A DNA stretch of 39,241 nucleotides from Candidatus Blautia stercorigallinarum (GCA_019112785.1 DXIQ01000045.1:1-39241), one strand, 5' to 3'. Positions 23,728 through 32,522 are shown, counted from the stretch's first letter. The notes: generated from the sequence alone by a model not told the origin. Numbers and translations are program-made.

Positions 23728-24572
23728 GTCTTTTTCCCCTTTCTCTGTTTTAGTAAAATAATTTTCATTTCTTTCATTTTGTTTGCGGAATAATCCGGAT
23801 CCGCATACCTTTTTACTTCCCGGTATTCCAGTCCTTTTTCCAGCCCATCTATCACCTCCTCGATCTGGTCATCTTCCAAAGGTTTAATCAATGCCAGCAG
23901 ACGTTCCCCCGGTCTTTTTTGAATACTTCGCTGCAGGAAATTTATAACTCCCCACTGTTTTTCTAGCTGTTGCGCCGGAAGGTCTCCAGTCTTAGCAGCG
24001 TTTTCACCTTCTCCATTTACATCTGTCTTCTCCTGGTATTTCTTCCACTCTTCTTTTTCCTGTTCCAGATTTTCTGCCCGGCGTCTCTCCTGCCTGACGC
24101 TTTCCCTTAACTCATCTATTGTTCTCTCGAGATCAGCAACCCTTTTTTCTCTCTCCAGGATCTGGCTTTTTAGAAATTCCTGGGTGTCAGAAAGAAGCTC
24201 TGTCTGTTTTAAAAGCTGGTTAAAATTTTGCTGCCACTGAACTTGAAAATTATCAAAAATCTCCTGATATATTTTTTTCCTGTCGGGTTCATATTTTCCC
24301 TCATAGTATTTTTGCAGATGGTCTGTAATCGTGTCCGGTGCTTTTGCAATTTCTTTTAACAAGCTTTCCGGAATTTCAATTATTGCGCATGCCAGTATCC
24401 GGAAAGCGTCGAAAGTTGTCAATCTGGGATCTTCCAGTATTTCCAGCACATTTTTGTCTACACCTGCCCGCATGGCACTCTGTAGCCAGAACAGACGGCT
24501 GGAATCTTGGATTCCCTTCTCCTTACAATGCGCCACATAAGCTTTTATCTCCTCACTATCGTAGGTCTGCAT
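23724..24572 (-). CDS. Coiled-coil relaxosome accessory protein (unknown family)
   Basis: The 282-residue product has a helical N-terminal domain (about residues 1-110), a long coiled coil (about 125-190, SQILEREKRVADLERTIDEL and QERRRAENLEQEKEEW), and a C-terminal module (about 235-282, IEEVIDGLEKGLEYREVKRY with DPDYSANKM). The latter resembles the end of VirD4. The start lies 28 bases inside the relaxase gene with AAGGAGGTG just before the ATG. Its position directly after the relaxase and the shared module with VirD4 suggest a link between the relaxosome and the coupling protein. Confidence 0.75.
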   Translation of the reverse strand: MQTYDSEEIKAYVAHCKEKGIQDSSRLFWLQSAMRAGVDKNVLEILEDPRLTTFDAFRILACAIIEIPESLLKEIAKAPDTITDHLQKYYEGKYEPDRKKIYQEIFDNFQVQWQQNFNQLLKQTELLSDTQEFLKSQILEREKRVADLERTIDELRESVRQERRRAENLEQEKEEWKKYQEKTDVNGEGENAAKTGDLPAQQLEKQWGVINFLQRSIQKRPGERLLALIKPLEDDQIEEVIDGLEKGLEYREVKRYADPDYSANKMKEMKIILLKQRKGKKT

Positions 24573-25957
24573 ATCTTCACCTCCTTCGCCTCAGCCTCCC
24601 TGTTCTGGATTCTATCCAGCAGCTTTTCCTCCCGGATCAGCGCCCACCGCTCTTTATTAATTGCCTGCAGATTCTTTCTACGCTGTTGTTCCTGCTCCTT
24701 CCACTGCAGCACCGGATATTGTCTCTCTATCTTGCTCATCTCATCATCAAGGTTCTCCCAAAGGTCTTCCTGGTAATCTTTTTCTGCCTGGGATCTTTTA
24801 CTTTCCAGGTTCTCATATTTCTGTAAGATCTTGTGTTCATCCCCGGTCATGAAATCCTGGTATAGTGTTCCTTTCTGTGCCTCCAGGCCCAAAATTCTTC
24901 CATGCAGGGTTTCTTTTCGGCGGTTTAAATCTGCCTCTGACCGGATCTGGTTTCTCAACAGATACCGGCAGGCTTCCGCCAGATTTTCCGTTTCCCGGAT
25001 ATCCTTATAATTTCTCGTATTCTGATACTGATACAATACTGTATTTTCGCAGAACTTCCGGACGTAATAGTATTGATATGCAGATGGATAGAACGTTCTG
25101 CGCTCAATACTGCTGTTCCTGGGAATATAAGTACTCTTAATCCTGGGGATCTGAAAACTTGCGTCTCCTTCCACTTTGGCCTGTCTGCTTTTAATCCGTA
25201 GCTCCAGGTCTTTTAACATGTAGCCTTTTCCAAGGGATTTTGTCCGGATAGCTTTGCGGCCTCCCTCCGGACGCAAGGTAAGATACGCTCCCTTCTCCCT
25301 GGAATTTCCCTGCCGGACATGATACCCCATGCCGATCAGCCGTCTGCAGAGTTCATCTGTATTTTTCACTTCCGGGATCAGGGAATCAATATCTCTCCGG
25401 ATCTGTTCCCGCCAGGTCCGCTTCCCTTCCTGTTCCCGTTTCCATTCCCCGTAATCTCTGCTCTCTCCTCCTTCGTATTCAAATTTTTCAAATCCATATT
25501 TATTGCAGATCTTATCCGTCAACGGTTGTATAGATTTTTCCCAGTCACCATTTTTGTAATGGTATTTTAGTCCGTCTATCCGGGATACAGAATTAAAAAT
25601 AATGTGGCCGTGGACATGGGTACTGTCCGTATGGACAGAAAACACATAATCATAGTTTTCCCCCAGATATTCCCGGCAGAAATTTTCTAACACTTTATAG
25701 ACCTCTTCCGGAGCAGCCTCTTCTTTAAAGGAGATCACGAAATGGTATCCCTGCCGTCCGTTCTGTTTTCCAAATTCCTGCTTAGTCTCCAGCATGGTTT
25801 GGTAAACCTCCTGCCAAGTACTACCGGCGTTGCCGCCGATCCAGCGGCCGTGATCTGTCTTTTTATCCTGCATGATATAAGCGATCCCATTTTTTAAGTG
25901 ACGGGCAGGGTTTCCTTTTCCGCATTGTTTCATATGCATTAACTTTGTAAGCGCCAT
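24545..25957 (-). CDS. Relaxase/mobilization nuclease (MOBP-type)
   Basis: The 470-residue product is a Relaxase-family (PF03432-type) nickase. The N-terminal part has GNPARHLKNGIAYIMQDKKT with a candidate catalytic Tyr, then QGYHFVISFKEEAAPEE and the histidine metal motif SVHTDSTHVHGHIIFNSV at about residues 108-125. The C-terminal half is charged and coiled-coil-rich. It nicks at oriT, binds the 5' end covalently and pilots the strand. It is directly preceded by mobC, with which it shares a transcript, and the oriT candidate lies just upstream. Confidence 0.93.
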   Translation of the reverse strand: MALTKLMHMKQCGKGNPARHLKNGIAYIMQDKKTDHGRWIGGNAGSTWQEVYQTMLETKQEFGKQNGRQGYHFVISFKEEAAPEEVYKVLENFCREYLGENYDYVFSVHTDSTHVHGHIIFNSVSRIDGLKYHYKNGDWEKSIQPLTDKICNKYGFEKFEYEGGESRDYGEWKREQEGKRTWREQIRRDIDSLIPEVKNTDELCRRLIGMGYHVRQGNSREKGAYLTLRPEGGRKAIRTKSLGKGYMLKDLELRIKSRQAKVEGDASFQIPRIKSTYIPRNSSIERRTFYPSAYQYYYVRKFCENTVLYQYQNTRNYKDIRETENLAEACRYLLRNQIRSEADLNRRKETLHGRILGLEAQKGTLYQDFMTGDEHKILQKYENLESKRSQAEKDYQEDLWENLDDEMSKIERQYPVLQWKEQEQQRRKNLQAINKERWALIREEKLLDRIQNREAEAKEVKICRPTIVRR

Positions 25958-26296
25958 TTATAGCTCCTTCAGATCTTCCTTAAATCTTTCTACGAGATCT
26001 TTAACTTCCTGTAGCTTACTCAGGACAAGTTCCGTATCTCCTGGATACCAGACTCCACGGTTGGCACTGGCGGCTATCTGATTTATCAGTACACCGATCT
26101 TCCGGATCTGGAAATTCAGGTTTTTCAGTTCCCTGGCTACAGCTGTAGATCTTTGGATATCTTCAGAAAAGATACACTCCCGGATATAATTCGATTTATT
26201 TTTTGGTCTGTTGGATCCTTGGACATGTTCACAAAATATTTTATATTCTTCCGGAGTAAGCCTTGCTTTAACCGTATATATACGGTTTGTTTCCAT
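25958..26296 (-). CDS. mobC: MobC-like relaxosome protein (ribbon-helix-helix)
   Basis: The 112-residue product starts METNRIYTVKARLTPEEYK, an RHH-type N-terminus, followed by GSNRPKNKSNYIRECIF and the MobC helix LNFQIRKIGVLINQIAAS. MobC proteins bind near oriT and help melt the nick region. The ATG at 26296 has GAGGTGATG upstream, so the open frame extending to 26377 is not used. It precedes the relaxase by one base. Its upstream region holds the TRYRYA array, which it could bind, but nothing here shows that. Confidence 0.88.
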   Translation of the reverse strand: METNRIYTVKARLTPEEYKIFCEHVQGSNRPKNKSNYIRECIFSEDIQRSTAVARELKNLNFQIRKIGVLINQIAASANRGVWYPGDTELVLSKLQEVKDLVERFKEDLKEL

Positions 26297-26316
26297 GTCA
26301 TCACCTCTTACCTTTT

Positions 26317-26765
26317 TATGTACAGCTTGCATACACATTCTCTTATTAAGGCTTTTTATGTACAGTTTACATACCATTTTTGCGTAAAGTTTATGTACAG
26401 TAGGGATATTTTTCTGCCTGTATGCAAAATTTATGTACGGTTATTACATAAGCTTTGCATATTAGATCTCTGATTTTCCGTTGTTTATGTAATGTTTACA
26501 TATCCCATTGCATAAACTATATGCAATGTCAAAGGATTTTTTCTCCCCCAGTATGTATATTTTGCATACAAATCTTACATAAACTTTGCATATGAAATTC
26601 CTGATTTTCCGCCTTTTATGTAAAGATTGCATATAAATTTTGCATATACTTTATGTACTGAGCGTTGTTCTTCCTCTTCTTTATGCATACTTTATGTACA
26701 ACCAGTACATAAAATATATGTAATTATGTAAAGGTTACATATATTTTGTACATAAACTATATGCA
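26317..26765. repeat. Iteron-like array of 15 TRYRYA-N5-TRYRYA units
   Basis: Fifteen 17-bp units start at 26317, 26357, 26381, 26421, 26445, 26486, 26509, 26552, 26576, 26617, 26641, 26682, 26706, 26725 and 26749. Every unit has two hexamers of the form TRYRYA (TATGTA, TACATA, TATGCA, TGCATA and once TGCGTA) exactly 11 bases apart. Units 2-15 form seven doublets with 23-24 bases between unit starts. Doublets start at 26357, 26421, 26486, 26552, 26617, 26682 and 26725, a period of 64-66 bases except for the last (43). It lies between the oriT-like hairpins and mobC. No gene is credible here. It could be an origin or partition site, or an operator for mobC. Confidence 0.9.
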
Positions 26766-26784
26766 AGAATAAGAGAAAATTCTG

Positions 26785-26870
26785 CCTCAAACACCGTAGG
26801 TGTTTGGCAAGTTACGCATTTTGTGACACAAAATGCACTTGTTAGGGGAAAGCCCCTAATACCCCTTGCC
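26785..26870. other. Candidate oriT hairpin cluster
   Basis: Three inverted repeats are stacked: CAAACACC/GGTGTTTG (26788-26795 and 26799-26806), the near-perfect palindrome GCATTTTGTG-A-CACAAAATGC (26816-26836, 10-bp arms), and TTAGGGG/CCCCTAA (26842-26848 and 26853-26859). GGCAAG and CTTGCC bracket the last two. On the reverse strand, CCCCTAACAAGTGCATTTTG contains CAAGTGC, which resembles the YAAGTGCGCCCT nick region of RSF1010-type origins. The location, just upstream of mobC and the relaxase gene, is the usual place for oriT. The nick position is not determined. Confidence 0.6.
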
Positions 26871-27185
26871 AGAATGTACGCATTGGCGGTAATATGCTTT
26901 CCTCTTCTCTTCCATCTGGCTCTCCAGCCAGAGGAAGAACTGCCATTTTGCGTCACCCTTTGGGTCCTCTGCAGCATACACAGTCTCTATCAGATTGTGG
27001 TTTTCCAGGATATCTTTGGACAGAAGAGGAATCTTCTCCAACTTATCCGCCCAGTCCAGGCAGCATTGGTATATCTGGAACTTCCTGGCCGCTTCTGTGC
27101 CATGCGCACATAGCTGTTCTATCTCCCTGGCCTTATAATCTTCTTTGATTTTCTTATAATCCTCCTCTACTTTTTCCTTTACCAT
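26856..27185 (-). CDS. Unknown 109-residue helical protein
   Basis: The product is predicted to be all helical and charged (MVKEKVEEDYKKIKEDYKAR), with the central stretch QIYQCCLDWADKLEKIPLLS. No family is recognised. Its TAG stop falls within the last oriT hairpin. It starts 3 bases after the stop of the membrane protein gene upstream, so it belongs to the operon. Confidence 0.65.
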   Translation of the reverse strand: MVKEKVEEDYKKIKEDYKAREIEQLCAHGTEAARKFQIYQCCLDWADKLEKIPLLSKDILENHNLIETVYAAEDPKGDAKWQFFLWLESQMEEKRKAYYRQCVHSGKGY

Positions 27186-27188
27186 AAG

Positions 27189-27896
27189 CTATCCCTCGTA
27201 GTCCGGCTCCACTGCATTCTCATTCTGCTGAGCTTTTTTAAGAAGTTCTTCCTTAGTTTCATCCATAATCTCAAACTTCCAGGTACGGCCCTGGTCAATC
27301 GCCCTGGCTAACAATACTGTCTCTGCGTCATCATTCAGTACAATGTATACGTCTTCCTCATCATTAGAAACCCAGCCTGCATAAGCCCAAAAATATCCTT
27401 CCGTTGCCTGGATCCCGTTCTCTTCGCAGAAAGTATGTAAAAAAGTAGCCAGTGTGTAAGAGTATGCCTCAACCTTTGCATTGGTCCGGCTGGTACAGAT
27501 CCGTTCAATGGTCTTGTTCCAGTCTTCCAGGACCGGGACTGTATTTTTTATCAATTCTTCCTTCTGTTCGTCTGTAAGCTGTTTCCATTTTGAGGAACTG
27601 GCATAGGGCGTATAGGTCTGGCCTTCCTCTGTAGTCTTTATTCGGGGGATCGTCTCCTCCTCTTCCTCTTTATAGACCGGGGGCCAGTCACCCTTGTATG
27701 GATCCTCCGCTTCTATCTGTTCCTGTTCTTCTTTTTGTGTTTCTTCCTGCTGTTTCTGTCTGACCGCTTCCTGCTGTTTTCCGGCCCGATAGCTTCCCAG
27801 GACAGCCAAGCCGATAATCAGTGCAAGTAATACAATCCCTCCTGCTATCGTCAGGAACAATTTCTTCCTATCTTTTTTCTCCACTGGTAATCTCAT
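27189..27896 (-). CDS. Membrane-anchored unknown protein of the transfer operon
   Basis: The 235-residue product has a short basic cytoplasmic head, one membrane helix (about residues 13-33, LFLTIAGGIVLLALIIGLAV), a Gln/Glu-rich linker and an extracytoplasmic domain (about 95-220, WNKTIERICTSRTNAKVEAY and DDAETVLLARAIDQGRTWKF). The topology fits a VirB8-like or other channel scaffold protein, but no family is recognised. It lies between the muralytic gene and the 109-residue gene. Confidence 0.7.
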   Translation of the reverse strand: MRLPVEKKDRKKLFLTIAGGIVLLALIIGLAVLGSYRAGKQQEAVRQKQQEETQKEEQEQIEAEDPYKGDWPPVYKEEEEETIPRIKTTEEGQTYTPYASSSKWKQLTDEQKEELIKNTVPVLEDWNKTIERICTSRTNAKVEAYSYTLATFLHTFCEENGIQATEGYFWAYAGWVSNDEEDVYIVLNDDAETVLLARAIDQGRTWKFEIMDETKEELLKKAQQNENAVEPDYEG

Positions 27897-27909
27897 TTGT
27901 CATTCCCCC

Positions 27910-30099
27910 TTACTGTTTTGCCTCAAAGATCCAGTAATTTCTGCTGGTACAGTCAATCTCTGAATACATGTCAAACTGTCTGTTCAGGTATTGCTTCCTG
28001 TCATTGTCGTTTGGATCGTTTACCAAAATTTTCCCGTCTGCTGTGATACCACGCAGTACGATAAAATGTCCTCCCCCTGTAAAAAGTCCGGGAGACTGGG
28101 AAGAGATCACAGGATGTCCTTCACTAAGGGCAGCCATAACTTCTTCTGCGCTGGTCGTTGTAGTAACTGCTCCAATCCCATAGTGTTCTGCAGCCCCAGC
28201 AAAGAAGCTCCAACTTGTCCCGGCCCCTGGAACATAGTAGGTATTTCCGCACCAGGCTACAACATCTGCCGGAGTGATTGTCTGCCCGGTAAGATAACTG
28301 ACCACCATAGCGAAGCAGGATGGCCCGCAGCCTGCCTGTGCGATCGTGCTGCTTCCGTAAGGGTCTTGATACTCCCATTGATAATAAATAGGAATAGGCA
28401 AGCCATTTTCCGGGAGTTCAGCGCTCCCTGCACTGACGGTATAATACCGAAGCACATGTTCCGGATAATACTGATCTCCATAAGCCCAGGGACCGGCTGG
28501 ATGGTTCGGATCAGTGCGTCTGCCCCAACCGGTGCTTTCTGCAAACTCACAGGCGATCTCAAAGCTCCATTCTGTGTAACCTCTATTTCGGAACCATGTA
28601 ACAAATCCGGATCCGAAATTGTAACCCTGCAAAGCGATCCGAATATTGACCATATCTGTAGGGCTGGAGACATCCGCTCTTGTCAGTGCGTCCCGCAATG
28701 CCTGGATACCGCACTCAATACTATAGTTTGGATCTGTAATCCCATTTGGCCTTCTGGGGTACAGTGTATTGTATCCGCTTTCAGAAGCCTGCATAGGATC
28801 ATTTCCCCTGCCGCCGGATTCTGTCATCATGACGGCCAGAAGTAGCTCTACATAATCTGACATATTATATTCCCCTGCGATTTCCTGTACCGTAGAGCGG
28901 TAAGCTTCCACCTCCTGGCTTAGATTTACTGCACGGGCAGATAATAACTGCTGTGATCCACCAATAGCTGTGATGATTACGATCAGGAAAAAACAGAGGA
29001 TCAAGAGCAGACCGATTGGAGGGAAAGCAGCGATCAGAGCCGCAAGGCTTCTTCCAATACTCTTTAAAGCTGCCCTGAATAATTTTTGTACAGATACCAT
29101 AGCCTTTTCGGAAAGTGTATGAGTTGACTGTACGGCCTGCATATCCTCCTCTTTCCCAGCCCCAGAAAAAGCCGTTGCCGCTGAAACCATCATTTTTCTT
29201 GATAGCTTGCGCATCACCCTTCGCTGGATCTTTCTTGTCCCGGCTTTTTGCGTTGTATTTTTCACAGCTCCCGTGTTTCCCGTATTCTCCTCTCCGGCAG
29301 GTTCTTTATCAGGTATGGCTGGCACGTTTTCCTCTGCAGGATCCTGGTCTTCATAATCATTTGCCGTTTTCCGCATATCTTCCAGTGCCTGGGGCCTTTG
29401 TACTGCATTTTCCTCACCAACGGGATCAAGAGCCAAAGCACCTGCCGTTATCCCTATAGCCGTCCCCATAGCAGCGGTCCGGATATTTCTCTTACTGTTC
29501 AAAATATTCCGGGGTAAGGTAGCTGTACTCCCAGTCTGATGGAACATGTCTGTATGGTAAAAGACGTTATCCTGCGGATATGGCAACGTTTGAGCTACAT
29601 TTACATTTGCCGCCTCATGATATCCCTCTGCGTTCTGGAATGCATTTACTGTATTTCCACAGGAACTGGATGTATAGAGTAATTCCTGCCGGTCCAGTGC
29701 CATTCTTTGCAGAGCAATGTCGTTAAATGCCTCTGACTGGTACTCCTCCAGGAATGGAAAGGGTTCATTCTCATAAGGAAGTGCTTCTTCCCGGATTTCC
29801 TGGGCGATCCCCATATACTGTTCGACAAAGTAGGAAGCCTGCCTGCTTTCCGGTTCCCTCTGGTATGCTAAAAATGCAGCCTGTACGCTTTTTCCTCCTG
29901 CCTGTGACAGTATTTTCGCTTTCTTCATTTCCGGCAGAGTCTCCCAGGCTCTTGCCAGTCTTGCGTCCGGTAGCTGCAAAGCCGCTCTTGGTCCCCGCTC
30001 CTTTACAATCCGCCTATTCTTGGTCTGTAAGAAGGATACTTTTCCGATCTCCTGCCCCTGTTTACGGAGCTGTAGCCCTTTCTTCTGTAAGATCTTCAT
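27910..30099 (-). CDS. CwlT-like muralytic protein with lysozyme-like and C39-like peptidase domains
   Basis: The 729-residue product opens the cell wall for the transfer channel. A long, mostly disordered N-terminal part (about 1-345) is followed by a membrane helix (about 350-372), a bacteriophage-type lysozyme-like domain with VMMTESGGRGNDPMQASE (catalytic Glu near 424), and a Peptidase_C39-like domain with the Cys in AGCGPSCFAMV (about 590), His in GGGHFIVLRG (about 677) and Asp in LVNDPNDND. In CwlT of other elements the second domain is NlpC/P60. The start overlaps the virB4 end by 38 bases, with an AAGGAGG site inside virB4. Confidence 0.87.
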   Translation of the reverse strand: MKILQKKGLQLRKQGQEIGKVSFLQTKNRRIVKERGPRAALQLPDARLARAWETLPEMKKAKILSQAGGKSVQAAFLAYQREPESRQASYFVEQYMGIAQEIREEALPYENEPFPFLEEYQSEAFNDIALQRMALDRQELLYTSSSCGNTVNAFQNAEGYHEAANVNVAQTLPYPQDNVFYHTDMFHQTGSTATLPRNILNSKRNIRTAAMGTAIGITAGALALDPVGEENAVQRPQALEDMRKTANDYEDQDPAEENVPAIPDKEPAGEENTGNTGAVKNTTQKAGTRKIQRRVMRKLSRKMMVSAATAFSGAGKEEDMQAVQSTHTLSEKAMVSVQKLFRAALKSIGRSLAALIAAFPPIGLLLILCFFLIVIITAIGGSQQLLSARAVNLSQEVEAYRSTVQEIAGEYNMSDYVELLLAVMMTESGGRGNDPMQASESGYNTLYPRRPNGITDPNYSIECGIQALRDALTRADVSSPTDMVNIRIALQGYNFGSGFVTWFRNRGYTEWSFEIACEFAESTGWGRRTDPNHPAGPWAYGDQYYPEHVLRYYTVSAGSAELPENGLPIPIYYQWEYQDPYGSSTIAQAGCGPSCFAMVVSYLTGQTITPADVVAWCGNTYYVPGAGTSWSFFAGAAEHYGIGAVTTTTSAEEVMAALSEGHPVISSQSPGLFTGGGHFIVLRGITADGKILVNDPNDNDRKQYLNRQFDMYSEIDCTSRNYWIFEAKQ

Positions 30100-32512
30100 T
30101 CAGCGCCTCCTTTTTCTTCGCCTCTTCGGCCCGTTCATGGAAGTTCGTGCTATACAGAGCGTACAATGGATTTTCCGGATCAATATATGCATTGCACTGC
30201 AGGATCTGATTGTTATATACGATCAAACACTGGCCCGGTTCTGGGTTTGCTAACTCCTGAAACTCTGTACTGGACAGCTCCAAAATACTGCTAAGGGCGT
30301 TCCTGTCTGACCCGCCCTGATCCAGCAGCACTTTCAGGTCACAGTTGGACACCATATCCTTTACATCCGGATTTGCTAAGATGGCAGATATATTCTGGAA
30401 ACATGCGGTGCATATGCCACCATATTTCCTATATGTAATAAAAGCTTTCAACATCTGGTCCGCAGAGCTGCTGTTTCTGCAGACATACTGGGCTTCGTCA
30501 CAGATAAAGTGGGTAGCTTTCTGCAGAGATGTATTATAGTCCATCCGCATAGACAGAAGGTGCATAACCGTTATCATACAGGTCTCCCACATGGTATTCG
30601 GGACGTTCTTCATGCCAAAAACAACCATACGGTTATTGATATTCAGGTTAGAGTCTCTGGCAAACATATCAAAAGTGCCATCTGTATAGGCTTCCAGTGC
30701 AGCATACAGATCCCTTGCTTCAGGTTCCGGCTGCTCCATCAGTATCTGTCGGAAATCACCAAGGACCGGGGATTTCGGTTTCTTCATCTGGAATACCTGG
30801 TCATACAGTTTTTTTATACAGCGGACGATCAATGTCTTATGTACTCCCGTGGGGATCGTTCCTTTCAGGCAGGAATAGACAAAGGCTTCTACAAAGTCTG
30901 CCTTTTTTCCGATAAACTGGGCCTGGACTTTCGGATCCACAGCATACATAACTTCTTCTGGGACTTCAAAAGGATTTAAATAGATTCCAGAGCTGGCAGT
31001 CAGGTCAAAGAACTGCCCTCCAAATCTTTGTGTCACCATTTCCATTTCATTCTGGGGATCGATCATGAAAATATCATCATCTGTAGCCACATAAGCCTGG
31101 CCGATCTCTGTCAGTTTTAACATCATGGATTTTCCGGAACCGGAATGGCCGAAAAAGCAGGCATTGCTGTTTTTCATCTTCTTCCGATCCAGCATGATAA
31201 TATTCTTGGTAAGCTTATTGGTTCCAAAGAAAGTACCGCCAGGCTGGATATAATCCTTCGCATGGAAAGGCTGGAAAGCCACCATAGAGGAAGTAAGCAT
31301 GGCCCGCATATGGTCTACCCTTCTTGCGCCGATTGGAAGGAGGGTATTCAATGCCTGGAGCTGCTGGTTATAGTCGATCACAAAATGGATCCCCATACCT
31401 GCACCGATCAGTTTCATGGTCTCCACGTTTTCCGCCAGTTCCTTTTGGTTTTTGCCACGGACAGCAACTAACATCTGCATAAAAAATCCGTTTTCGTCAT
31501 TATCGTCAATCTGATCCATGTAGTCTTCCAGTTCTTCTTTTTTCTTTGACTTCTGATAAGAAGGGCCGGAAGAAAAGTTTTTATTCCTGGCGTTAAGCTG
31601 CATTTCCTGGTTAATAGAAACCTCATTATTAAGGTTCAGGGCCTCCAGCTTTTCTTTCAGGATACTTCTGGGGATACAGGCACAGTCTATGGTAACGCTG
31701 GAAAAGAAAGACACCTCTGAAAGCCCTGACAATACCTTGCTCTCATCTAAGGAGCTGGGTAGGCGGGGCACAAACAGGATCTGCATACACTCTTCCCCAA
31801 AATCCAGCCTGCGTACCTCGTTATTCAGGCTGTAGGGAACCAGCTCATTTTTCCAGTCCCGTCCGGTTTTTTTCAGTTCTGTCCAGGAAAAATCCGGGAT
31901 ACCGTCATCATGAAAATAGTGATACAAAACTTCCATTCTTTTCTGCGTGTCCAGCTCTACAAGTTTACTCCGCATAGCCTGAAACACCGGATAGATTGCT
32001 GCTTCCAGGACATTGAAATAAGCCCTTGCGTCCTTATAACTTTTTCTCCTGCAGGTAACTGTCAGGTATTTTTTCTTGTGGATCTGCGGTTCCCCCCTTT
32101 CCAGGGCTTTTTCAATCAACTGGTTGTTGGCTTCTAACAGCTCCTTTACCCCCTCCTCCTGCCCTTCTTTTTCCGGGATCAGGACCTTCTCTCTTACTTC
32201 TTCCATATTCCGGGGTTCATTTACCACATGTATCTTAAAGTCTACATTCATAGAATTTAGAAACTTACAGAAAGACAGGCAGACCTGTTCTTTCTCCCGG
32301 TTATCCTTGTTTATGTAATTGATATCCGAAAATTCATACACTTTATCAAACAGTCTGGGGCGGTTCTTCCCGCCGTCTGTCTCTATTTCAAAGATCCCGT
32401 CCTCATATACCTTTGCGATATCCAGCATTTCCCGGATACAGGAAGGCGCAGCATATACAGGATCTGTCATTTTCTTGCAAGATGTAAAATCTTTACCTTT
32501 GAAAAAACTCAT
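30062..32512 (-). CDS. VirB4/TraE-like conjugation ATPase
   Basis: The 816-residue product powers type IV secretion. The N-terminal about 400 residues form the VirB4 N-domain. Walker A is FGHSGSGKSMML at about 452-462 and Walker B HFICDEAQYVCR at about 664-675. Between them lies the variable helical insert (about 509-660, IYLNPFEVPEEVM to LLSMRMDYNTS), a diverged copy of which forms the end of the PrgI-family protein upstream. Motif LLDQGGSDRNALSSIL follows near the C-terminus. No frameshift is visible. Confidence 0.95.
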   Translation of the reverse strand: MSFFKGKDFTSCKKMTDPVYAAPSCIREMLDIAKVYEDGIFEIETDGGKNRPRLFDKVYEFSDINYINKDNREKEQVCLSFCKFLNSMNVDFKIHVVNEPRNMEEVREKVLIPEKEGQEEGVKELLEANNQLIEKALERGEPQIHKKKYLTVTCRRKSYKDARAYFNVLEAAIYPVFQAMRSKLVELDTQKRMEVLYHYFHDDGIPDFSWTELKKTGRDWKNELVPYSLNNEVRRLDFGEECMQILFVPRLPSSLDESKVLSGLSEVSFFSSVTIDCACIPRSILKEKLEALNLNNEVSINQEMQLNARNKNFSSGPSYQKSKKKEELEDYMDQIDDNDENGFFMQMLVAVRGKNQKELAENVETMKLIGAGMGIHFVIDYNQQLQALNTLLPIGARRVDHMRAMLTSSMVAFQPFHAKDYIQPGGTFFGTNKLTKNIIMLDRKKMKNSNACFFGHSGSGKSMMLKLTEIGQAYVATDDDIFMIDPQNEMEMVTQRFGGQFFDLTASSGIYLNPFEVPEEVMYAVDPKVQAQFIGKKADFVEAFVYSCLKGTIPTGVHKTLIVRCIKKLYDQVFQMKKPKSPVLGDFRQILMEQPEPEARDLYAALEAYTDGTFDMFARDSNLNINNRMVVFGMKNVPNTMWETCMITVMHLLSMRMDYNTSLQKATHFICDEAQYVCRNSSSADQMLKAFITYRKYGGICTACFQNISAILANPDVKDMVSNCDLKVLLDQGGSDRNALSSILELSSTEFQELANPEPGQCLIVYNNQILQCNAYIDPENPLYALYSTNFHERAEEAKKKEALNEDLTEERATAP

Positions 32513-32522
32513 AGGTCCCTCC

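Noticed and set aside
24545..24572. Frameshift between relaxase and accessory protein
   Set aside because: The 28-base overlap has a perfect ribosome site and both products look complete, so it is ordinary gene overlap.
26317..26765. CRISPR array
   Set aside because: Units are 17 bp with variable centres, spacers are short and partly related, and no cas gene is nearby.
26735..26977. 80-residue reverse frame across the array end and oriT region
   Set aside because: It runs through hairpins and array units and has an arginine-rich, unstructured product with no ribosome site.
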